Origin: an uncultured Clostridia bacterium
Lineage (GTDB): Bacteria > Bacillota > Clostridia > HGM11514
Length of the DNA: 5,066 nt
Assembly (NCBI GenBank): GCA_934489915.1
Contig: CAKSSZ010000125.1
Coordinates: 1-5,066 of the forward strand
Direction of reading: 5' to 3'
Of this stretch, positions 1 through 4,501 are shown piece by piece. The stretch's first letter is position 1. Each line of letters opens with the position of its first letter. The translations under genes were made by a program, and so were the position numbers. Below the pieces are notes generated by a model that saw only the letters and a program-made list of their open reading frames with translations, made no database searches and had not been told where the DNA came from.

Positions 1-555
1 ATCCACATCCATCTGAATGCCGAACAGCAAATCGGACTTATCCTGTTCGCTCAGATAAATCTGCTGCAATACCTTGTTGGGAAAGCTCATGCTTTTCCGG
101 TTGGACAGTTCGCCGCCTACAATGACCCGGCAGATCACATCTGTTTCGGTTTTTTCCATGGCTTCCAAAATGATCAGGCCGTTGTTCAGTAACACCCGAT
201 CGCCGATGTTTAATTCCTGAATCATATTTTTATAGGAAACGGAAACCCGCTCCTCAGTTCCTTCCACTTCCTCAGAGGTGAGGGCAAACTGTGCGCCGTC
301 CTGCAAGTGAACCGCGCCGTTTTGAAAGGTTTTAATCCGGTATTCCGGCCCTTTTGTGTCCAGCAGCATAGCGGCGGGGAGACCAAGCTCATCCCGTACG
401 CTTTTGAACAGCTCCATCCGCTCCCGGTGCTCCTCGTGAGTGCCGTGGGAAAAATTAAATCGGGCTACATTCATGCCGGACAGCATCATTTGCTTTAAAA
501 TTTCCCGATCGCTGCAGGCAGGCCCCATGGTGCAAATAATTTTTGTTTTCTTCAT
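1..555 (-). CDS. pyk: Pyruvate kinase, N-terminal part (3' end outside window)
   Basis: Pyruvate kinase transfers phosphate from phosphoenolpyruvate to ADP, the last step of glycolysis, in the cytosol. The visible 185 codons cover the start of the A-domain barrel, the B domain (about residues 70-165) and the return to the barrel. Family motifs seen: CTMGPACS near the N-terminus, NVARFNFSHG (residues 29-38, with R32, N34 and S36 matching the active-site arginine and K+ ligands), LDTKGPEYR (65-73, D66 and T67 as further K+ ligands), and LSEQDKSDLLFGI (168-180). The remaining two thirds, including the catalytic lysine and the C domain, lie beyond base 1. The start is the ATG read leftward from 555, preceded by AAGGAAG (565-571) at 9 nt. 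The B-domain loop reads LLNNGLI (122-128) where most homologues have a DDG loop, which is unusual. The gene is divergent from rpmE and has its own promoter. Identity is secure; the exact isoform is not determinable. Confidence 0.95.
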   Translation of the reverse strand, partial: MKKTKIICTMGPACSDREILKQMMLSGMNVARFNFSHGTHEEHRERMELFKSVRDELGLPAAMLLDTKGPEYRIKTFQNGAVHLQDGAQFALTSEEVEGTEERVSVSYKNMIQELNIGDRVLLNNGLIILEAMEKTETDVICRVIVGGELSNRKSMSFPNKVLQQIYLSEQDKSDLLFGIQMDVD

Positions 556-592
556 GCTTTCTTACTTCCTTCTCCATTTTTCTTCTACTATT

Positions 593-621
593 ATTATAGT
601 ATAAACCAAAAAGAAAATCAA
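593..621 (-). promoter_or_regulatory. Sigma-A-type promoter for pyk
   Basis: On the minus strand the -35 is TTGATT (616-621, 4 of 6 to consensus) and the -10 is a perfect TATAAT (593-598), separated by 17 bp. Transcription would start near 586, leaving a leader of about 30 nt that contains the pyk ribosome binding site. The position and spacing support it; no start has been measured. Confidence 0.65.
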
Positions 622-645
622 TTGACGACAATATAAAAAAATTTT

Positions 646-716
646 TCCGTAAGTTTCGGGAAACCTTGCTCATTTCACAAGATTTTGCCAAAACGTGTTA
701 AGAATCCGTAAATTTT
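646..716. repeat. TCCGTAA direct repeat pair and GTTTC/GAAAC dyad in the divergent spacer
   Basis: TCCGTAAGTTT (646-656) and TCCGTAAATTTT (705-716) share TCCGTAA exactly and are offset by 59 bp. Overlapping the first copy is a short dyad, GTTTC-GG-GAAAC (653-664). Both lie between the divergent pyk and rpmE promoters, where regulators often bind. No known operator is recognised, and in AT-rich DNA such short repeats can arise by chance. Confidence 0.3.
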
Positions 717-720
717 GAAC

Positions 721-743
721 TTTTTTTCTTTTTTTTAAAAAAA
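721..743 (+). promoter_or_regulatory. T/A-tract (UP-element-like) upstream of the rpmE promoter
   Basis: The run is seven T, one C, eight T and seven A, ending 3 bp before the -35 hexamer. Phased T/A tracts in this position are typical of UP elements, which bind the RNA polymerase alpha C-terminal domain and raise transcription of ribosomal genes. The composition and position are seen; the function is inferred. Confidence 0.5.
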
Positions 744-746
744 GTA

Positions 747-775
747 TTGCAATTTCAGATTGTTTATGCTATAAT
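747..775 (+). promoter_or_regulatory. Extended -10 promoter for rpmE
   Basis: The -35 is TTGCAA (747-752, 4 of 6) and the -10 is a perfect TATAAT (770-775), with 17 bp between them. TGC directly before the -10 gives an extended -10 element. The predicted start near 782 gives a leader of about 69 nt. A T/A-tract upstream strengthens the case for a highly expressed gene. Confidence 0.8.
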
Positions 776-800
776 GAGGGAAAGAAACAATAAAACAGTA

Positions 801-858
801 TGCTTTAATGGAGGCATGGTGCTTTAGGTGAGAGAAAGAGGTGAATTCCATTGAAACA
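801..858 (+). promoter_or_regulatory. Candidate start-codon-masking leader of rpmE
   Basis: Bases 801-813 of the predicted leader can pair antiparallel with 846-858, which hold the TTG start codon and the next two codons. Of 13 positions, 10 are Watson-Crick pairs, two are G-U (806/853 and 813/846) and one is a C-A mismatch (803/856). The 32-nt loop carries the ribosome binding site. A smaller hairpin, 799-803 with 814-818, would compete. Ribosomal protein genes often have autoregulatory leaders, and several bL31 leader families have been described in bacteria; whether this belongs to one of them is not known. No folding energy was computed. Confidence 0.35.
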
Positions 859-1060
859 GGGAATACATCCCGACTATGAGCCGACAACGATTACCTGCGC
901 TTGCGGTGAGGTGATTGAAACGGGTTCTACAAAGAAGAATATTCGTGTTGAAATTTGTTCTAAGTGTCATCCGTTCTTTACTGGAAAGCAGAAGTTGGTA
1001 GATACCGGCGGCAGAGTTGACAAATTCAGAAGAAAGTATAACTTAACCGAACAGAAATAG
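851..1060 (+). CDS. rpmE: 50S ribosomal protein bL31, zinc-binding (C+) type
   Basis: bL31 is a small protein of the large ribosomal subunit that helps bridge the two subunits. The 69 residues match the family along their length: KQGIHPDY at the start, CACG at 16-19, STKKNI at 26-31, CSKCHPFFTGKQ at 36-47 and a basic GGRVDKFRRKY tail. Cysteines 16, 18, 36 and 39 form the zinc site, so this is the zinc-dependent form rather than the Cys-less form used in zinc starvation. The start is TTG at 851: the only upstream in-frame codons before a stop at 842-844 are ATT and CCA, and AAGAGGTGA (836-844) sits 6 nt before TTG. A strong upstream promoter makes it the first gene of its transcript. In many Firmicutes rpmE is near rho or prfA; here its neighbours are pyk (divergent) and a beta-helix protein gene. 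Confidence 0.96.
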   Translation: MKQGIHPDYEPTTITCACGEVIETGSTKKNIRVEICSKCHPFFTGKQKLVDTGGRVDKFRRKYNLTEQK

Positions 1061-1074
1061 TTTGCATTCGCAAA
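1061..1074 (+). repeat. Small hairpin directly after rpmE stop
   Basis: TTTGC (1061-1065) and GCAAA (1070-1074) form a 5-bp stem with an ATTC loop, starting at the base after the stop codon. Its first nine bases, TTTGCATTC, recur at the top of the next hairpin (1089-1097). No T-tract follows, so it is not a terminator by itself. It might protect the 3' end of the rpmE message. Confidence 0.4.
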
Positions 1075-1080
1075 TCATCA

Positions 1081-1117
1081 AAGCCGTCTTTGCATTCCAA
1101 AGACGGCTTGTTCGCTT
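1081..1117 (+). terminator. Terminator-like hairpin after rpmE with poor T-tract
   Basis: A perfect 12-bp stem (1081-1092 with 1098-1109) encloses a 5-nt loop, CATTC. The following bases, GTTCGCTT, are only partly T, so termination is probably incomplete. No clear promoter lies between this hairpin and the next gene at 1144, which fits partial readthrough from rpmE. It reads correctly only on the plus strand. Confidence 0.65.
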
Positions 1118-1143
1118 AAATCGGGTAGAGAAGGGAGAATGGT

Positions 1144-2913
1144 TTGAAGAAAATCGTTTTACTTTGTATTTGCGTGCTTGTATGCCTGAATTGTTTGCCG
1201 GTGATGTGCGCATCCCCTGCGGTTGTTTCGTTATATGTGTCGCCTGAGAACGGGAACGACCGGTACAGCGGATCGGAGCAATACCCGTTTGCTACCTTGG
1301 AAAAAGCAGTACGGACAGCCCAGCTTTTGGAGGAAAAAACAATGATTTACCTGCGGGAAGGTGTGTACCCGGGCGGGCTTTTGCTGGATCAGTCTGCCAA
1401 CCGCCTGGTGCTGCGCAGCTATCCGGGGGAACGGGTGGAATTCCAGACCTCCTCCGGTCGGCCGGCGTTGTCGCTGAACGGGTGCAGCCGGGTTTCGGTG
1501 CAGGGGATTGCCTTTTCCGGCGGAAGCGGTGCAGTGGTTCGGGACTGTCAGCTTTCGGCGATTTATGACTGTGAATTTTCCAACATGGAGCAGGGCATCC
1601 GGGTGGAAGGCGACATCCGGCTGGAGGGGAATGTGATCCGCCGGATCCGGGGCGGCGCACTGACCCTTTCCTCCGGCGTGCGGGAAAGCCTGCAGCCGGG
1701 GCAATGTATTGTGACTCATAATACCATTGAGGATTACGGCAAAAATGGCTTGCGTGCGGCGGGCGTTTCTATTTCCGGCGTGGGTGTTGTGTTTTCCCAT
1801 AACACGGTGCGGGACGCAGCGGGCTGCGCTGTGGAAATTTCCGGGAATGAACACCGGGTGCAGAATAATGCCTTTGAACGGATCGACGCAGCGGGTGCCG
1901 TTTGTACTCAGGGGAATGTGGCCAGCCGCGGGACGGAAATCCGGAATAATCGGTTTACCGACTGTACCGAGACCGGAATTGTCCTGAATGAATTTTCTTC
2001 CGGCATTACCATGGTGGGCAACGTGTTCTATCGGCTGAACCGGGCGGCACAGATTTTAGGCGGGAGAAACCATACCTTTCAAGAGAACGTTAGTATCTCA
2101 TGCGGCGCCTCTCTTTCTATTGAAAAAGAGGCGTTTCCTTATGAAAAGCGGCAGCAGCTGCGGGAACAGCTGGATCGCCTGCCCAATCAGGAGCTTTGGC
2201 TGGAACGGTATCCGGAATTAAAGAATTTAATGAAGGATCAGCCGGGCTTGCCGAAATACAATCGGGTAAGCGGGAATTATGTATTTGAAACGCCGGTTTC
2301 CGTCATTGCCGATGCGGCAGTGCAAAACGGTGAAATCGGCAGCGATACGGTTTTGCAGGACAAGGGAGTGTTTGCGGATTTTGACGCAGGGGATTTTACC
2401 CTGGAGGGCGGCCCGGACTGTACCCGGATGGGAAGCCGGCAGGAGGAGCTGCAGGCACAGCTGGCCGGATGTATTGTGCTGAAGGTGGATCGGTGGCTTG
2501 CATTGAATCACGGCGCTGCTGAGGCGGTGGACGCTGACAATCATAAGGTGACCCCGGCAGTACGGCAGGATCGCACCCTGGTGCCTGTTCGTTTTGTGGC
2601 AGAGCAGCTGGGCGCAACTGTCACCTGGAACGGCGCTGCTGAAACAGTTCTGGTGAAAAAGGGGAAAGATGAGCTGCTGCTGACCATCGGGAGTAAGACC
2701 GTGCGGCATAACGGTGAGCAAAAGGAATTGGACGTGGCTCCCGTGGTGGAACAGTCTCGCACGCTGGTGCCTCTGCGTGCCATTGCGGAGGGGCTGAGCA
2801 TGGAAGTGTCCTGGGACGACGCCGGATGGATCACCATTGGAGAGCAGCCGGCAGAGTGGAAGGACGAGTTTATGCGGGGTGCATTGGATCGTATTTATCA
2901 AATAGAATTTTAA
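1144..2913 (+). CDS. Secreted right-handed beta-helix protein with stalk-type repeats
   Basis: This is probably an extracellular or wall-exposed protein. Residues 2-26 form a signal peptide (KK, then a hydrophobic core with five cysteines and no clear lipobox); cleavage is near A23-A26. The segment LYVSPENGNDRYSGS (30-44) and PFATLEKA are the usual opening of right-handed parallel beta-helix proteins. About residues 60-330 carry repeated short strands and asparagine turns (HNTI, NNRF, GNVF). At 352-373 WLERYPEL and PGLPKYN resemble a segment I recall from carbohydrate-active beta-helix proteins. Residues 460-565 hold two copies of the copper-amine-oxidase N-terminal-like (stalk) repeat: RTLVPVRFVAEQLGATVTW (477-495) and RTLVPLRAIAEGLSMEVSW (539-557). 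That repeat is thought to be structural or anchoring rather than catalytic. The TTG start is supported by AAGGGAG (1131-1137) 6 nt upstream. No substrate can be named; a polysaccharide-binding or -cleaving role is inference. Confidence 0.88.
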   Translation: MKKIVLLCICVLVCLNCLPVMCASPAVVSLYVSPENGNDRYSGSEQYPFATLEKAVRTAQLLEEKTMIYLREGVYPGGLLLDQSANRLVLRSYPGERVEFQTSSGRPALSLNGCSRVSVQGIAFSGGSGAVVRDCQLSAIYDCEFSNMEQGIRVEGDIRLEGNVIRRIRGGALTLSSGVRESLQPGQCIVTHNTIEDYGKNGLRAAGVSISGVGVVFSHNTVRDAAGCAVEISGNEHRVQNNAFERIDAAGAVCTQGNVASRGTEIRNNRFTDCTETGIVLNEFSSGITMVGNVFYRLNRAAQILGGRNHTFQENVSISCGASLSIEKEAFPYEKRQQLREQLDRLPNQELWLERYPELKNLMKDQPGLPKYNRVSGNYVFETPVSVIADAAVQNGEIGSDTVLQDKGVFADFDAGDFTLEGGPDCTRMGSRQEELQAQLAGCIVLKVDRWLALNHGAAEAVDADNHKVTPAVRQDRTLVPVRFVAEQLGATVTWNGAAETVLVKKGKDELLLTIGSKTVRHNGEQKELDVAPVVEQSRTLVPLRAIAEGLSMEVSWDDAGWITIGEQPAEWKDEFMRGALDRIYQIEF

Positions 2914-2940
2914 TGAAAAAAGTAATTGACATTTTTTTCA
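2914..2940. repeat. Perfect 8-bp inverted repeat around the comEA -35
   Basis: TGAAAAAA (2914-2921) and TTTTTTCA (2933-2940) are perfect inverted repeats separated by 11 bp that contain the TTGACA -35 hexamer. The arms begin at the base after the upstream stop codon. A protein bound here would compete with RNA polymerase, so it could be an operator. It could also act as a weak A/U terminator for the beta-helix gene, although it lacks a GC stem. The spacing does not fit the ComK-box pattern (AAAA-N5-TTTT). Confidence 0.4.
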
Positions 2941-2954
2941 ACCTGTGATAAAAT
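2926..2954 (+). promoter_or_regulatory. Strong extended -10 promoter for comEA and the kinase
   Basis: The -35 is a perfect TTGACA (2926-2931) and the -10 is TAAAAT (2949-2954, 5 of 6), with a 17-bp spacer. TGA before the -10 provides an extended -10 element. The predicted start near 2961 lies after the ATG at 2955, so that ATG cannot be the start on this transcript. The leader to the ATG at 2985 is about 24 nt and holds the ribosome binding site. Confidence 0.82.
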
Positions 2955-2984
2955 ATGAATGAAGGCAAAGGGAGACTTGCAAAA

Positions 2985-3596
2985 ATGTTTCGCAAGATAC
3001 AGGAAATTTTGGAGGAACACAAGCAGAAAATCGAAAATGTTTCTTGGACAAAATGGGTATTTAGCGCAATTTTTTTGATTGCCGCACTGATCTTTTGCGT
3101 GGTGGTCGGCGTGGGCAGACATCAGCTGTTGGGAACGAAAGAATTGGTTTCCGTTCAGGATCAGGCTTCAGAAGAACCTGGGAAAACGGTGACTGTGGAC
3201 GTGAAAGGAGCGGTTGCTTCTCCCGGGATTTATTCTTTGCCGTCAGGCAGCCGTGTGCAGGACGTTATCGAGGCGGCCGGAGGCTTTTTAGACGAAGCGG
3301 ATTCGGCGCAGCTGAATTTGGCAAAAAAGCTTTCGGATGAAGATATGGTTGTGGTAAATCACAAGGACACAGAAGCCGGCGCTGAAGAGAGCGGAGCGGA
3401 CAGCGGCCTGTTGGATTTGAATACCGCCGGGGCGGAGGATCTGGAGAAGCTGCCCGGCATCGGTCCCGTATTGTCAGAAAGAATTGTAGAGTATCGGGAA
3501 AATAACGGGAATTTTCAATCCACGGAGGATTTGTTGTATGTGCCGGGGATCGGGAGTAATTTATTTGATGAGATACAGAATCTGATCACAGTGTGA
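2985..3596 (+). CDS. comEA: ComEA-like DNA-uptake receptor
   Basis: ComEA is a membrane-anchored protein that binds incoming double-stranded DNA outside the membrane and passes it to the ComEC channel during natural transformation. The 203 residues have the family order: a basic cytoplasmic N-terminus (1-23), one transmembrane helix (about 24-44), a linker, an SLBB domain (68-125, with VDVKGAVASPGIYSLPSG at 71-88 and IEAAGGF at 95-101), an acidic linker, and a helix-hairpin-helix pair (143-203) with LPGIGP (156-161) and VPGIGS (186-191), the DNA-backbone-binding turns. ATG 2985 is chosen because the in-frame ATG at 2955 overlaps the -10 element; AAGGGAG (2968-2974) lies 10 nt upstream. comEC and comEB do not follow, unlike the Bacillus operon; a histidine kinase gene follows instead. 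The family is sure; active competence in this organism is not shown. Confidence 0.93.
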   Translation: MFRKIQEILEEHKQKIENVSWTKWVFSAIFLIAALIFCVVVGVGRHQLLGTKELVSVQDQASEEPGKTVTVDVKGAVASPGIYSLPSGSRVQDVIEAAGGFLDEADSAQLNLAKKLSDEDMVVVNHKDTEAGAEESGADSGLLDLNTAGAEDLEKLPGIGPVLSERIVEYRENNGNFQSTEDLLYVPGIGSNLFDEIQNLITV

Positions 3597-3613
3597 TGGA
3601 AAGGGATGAAGAA

Positions 3614-4390
3614 ATGAAGGACGAGCAAGAAAATATGAAAGCAATGGCATACCTTGCCCACGATTTTTGCAGTCCGCTCAATGCTTGTGCGGCAGCGCTG
3701 CAGATGATGCGCATGATCGAGGAGAATCCGTCTGCAGAATGGGAAAAGTATTATCGGATGATTTCTCATAACTTACATCAGATGGTGCGAATTACCGACC
3801 AGTATACCAGTTATTATCGGTTGGCTCACCAGGATTTGTCCATGACCTCCAGAATTGTGAATATTTCAGATTTTTTGTTTCAGATTCACGAGGGCATTCA
3901 GGAATGCTTTTCAGAGGACGTTTTGCAGATGAAGCTGGACGCAGCGGTCGGGTGCCTGGCAGTGGTGGATGTCTGCCTGCTGGAACAGGCATTTTGGAAT
4001 TTGATCACCAACAGCGTTCAGGCAACCAAGGAGCGGCCTTGTAAAATAAACGTATCGGTGTCCTGCAGGGAGGAGTATGTGGTTCTCTCGGTGCAGGATT
4101 TTGGCTGCGGTATTGAGCCGGACAAGCAGGAGAAGATTTTTACCCCCTCCTATCAGACCGGGGTATTCCGCAAAGGCGCCGGGCTGGGACTGCCCCTGGT
4201 GCGTGAAATTATGGATCGGCACCACGGACGGGTAACGCTGGAGAGCCGCCCCGGAAAGGGCAGCACCTTTTCGCTGTGGTTCCCCCAGGCGGCTAAGGTA
4301 GAAGGCGGCGAAAAGCGGTTGAGACAGCGGGGGATTGCGGTAGATTACTGCAATAAGGCACAAACGGAGTTAGGGGATTTTTTGGCTTGA
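3614..4390 (+). CDS. Small soluble sensor histidine kinase without sensor domain
   Basis: This is a two-component kinase core: it should autophosphorylate on histidine using ATP and pass phosphate to a response regulator. The H-box is AHDFCSPLN, with H16 as the phospho-acceptor so close to the N-terminus that no sensor or membrane segment fits before it. The dimerisation helices cover about 5-75. The ATPase domain shows the N box NLITNSVQAT (129-138), G1 DFGCGI (162-167), the F box IFTPSYQT, G2 KGAGLGLPL (187-195) and GSTFSLWFP near the end. A short tail of about 30 residues follows. H-box positions +3/+4 are C-S rather than the usual R-T. ATG 3614 is preferred because AAGGGA (3601-3606) lies 7 nt upstream. 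Earlier in-frame GTG 3593 and ATG 3596 overlap the comEA stop and lack a good site, though coupled starts are possible. It lies 17 bp after comEA on the same strand, so co-transcription is likely. No response regulator is visible; the partner is unknown. Confidence 0.9.
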   Translation: MKDEQENMKAMAYLAHDFCSPLNACAAALQMMRMIEENPSAEWEKYYRMISHNLHQMVRITDQYTSYYRLAHQDLSMTSRIVNISDFLFQIHEGIQECFSEDVLQMKLDAAVGCLAVVDVCLLEQAFWNLITNSVQATKERPCKINVSVSCREEYVVLSVQDFGCGIEPDKQEKIFTPSYQTGVFRKGAGLGLPLVREIMDRHHGRVTLESRPGKGSTFSLWFPQAAKVEGGEKRLRQRGIAVDYCNKAQTELGDFLA

Positions 4391-4416
4391 CAGGCAGGCG
4401 CGGTTTGTGGTATAAT
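4387..4416 (+). promoter_or_regulatory. Perfect consensus promoter upstream of the aconitase gene
   Basis: The -35 is TTGACA (4387-4392) and the -10 is TATAAT (4411-4416), both perfect, with an 18-bp spacer and TGG as an extended -10. The -35 overlaps the stop codon of the kinase gene. The predicted start is near 4423, only about 6 bp before a strong intrinsic terminator, so most transcripts would end after about 40 nt unless termination is relieved. Confidence 0.8.
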
Positions 4417-4428
4417 AAAGATTGAAAC

Positions 4429-4461
4429 GAAGAGGTTTGCAAAAAAATCTCTTCTTTTTTT
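4429..4461 (+). terminator. Intrinsic terminator in the aconitase leader
   Basis: Stem 4429-4438 (GAAGAGGTTT) pairs with 4445-4454 (AAATCTCTTC) over 10 bp, including one G-U, with a 6-nt loop GCAAAA. Seven T follow (4455-4461). It is directional for the plus strand. It can end the comEA-kinase transcript, but it also lies inside the leader made from the promoter at 4387-4416, so it may work as an attenuator for the aconitase gene. Confidence 0.82.
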
Positions 4462-4466
4462 AACAC

Positions 4467-4488
4467 TGTAATATTTTGTAATTTACAA
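4467..4488. promoter_or_regulatory. TGTAA half-site cluster with perfect dyad before aconitase
   Basis: TTGTAA-T-TTACAA (4476-4488) is a perfect 6-1-6 dyad. A further TGTAAT half-site at 4467 lies exactly 10 bp before the one at 4477, which puts it on the same helix face. The dyad ends 2 bp before the ribosome binding site at 4491. With a 1-base centre it cannot fold as RNA hairpin, so if functional it is a DNA operator. It does not match a regulator motif I can name with confidence; AT-richness makes chance a real alternative. Confidence 0.4.
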
Positions 4489-4501
4489 TAGGAAGGATGA
4501 G

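Noticed and set aside
808..831. Seven-codon reading frame (MEAWCFR) in the rpmE leader
   Set aside because: There is no ribosome binding site before its ATG, and the bases are better explained by pairing with the rpmE start region.
1231..1854. Long open frame of 207 codons on the minus strand
   Set aside because: It lies wholly inside the well-supported beta-helix gene, its translation is rich in Pro/His/Arg with no domain, and it has no ribosome binding site. It is a shadow of GC-rich codon positions.
2106..2133. Inverted repeat CGCCTCT/AGAGGCG with a 14-nt loop
   Set aside because: It lies inside the beta-helix coding region with no T-tract after it; a 7-bp match in coding DNA is easily accidental.
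2511..2642. 12-bp direct repeat CGGCGCTGCTGA, 120 bp apart
   Set aside because: Both copies encode a GAAE stretch in the stalk region of the same gene, and nothing suggests a mobile or regulatory element.
2227..2901. Open frame of 224 codons on the minus strand
   Set aside because: It is antisense to the stalk domain of the beta-helix gene and shows no recognisable motif or upstream signals.
3593..3613. Upstream GTG/ATG starts of the kinase overlapping the comEA stop
   Set aside because: No ribosome binding site lies in range, while ATG 3614 has AAGGGA at 7 nt. Coupled initiation at 3596 remains possible, so this only affects six residues.
4460..4489. Second promoter, TTAACA - 18 bp - TACAAT, downstream of the terminator
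   Set aside because: Each hexamer matches 5 of 6, but RNA would begin near 4496 and lose the GGAAGG ribosome binding site, so it is unlikely to be the main aconitase promoter. It is not fully excluded.
4391..4501. Riboswitch or T-box in the aconitase leader
   Set aside because: Only about 6 nt precede the terminator hairpin from the predicted start, too short for an aptamer or specifier loop.
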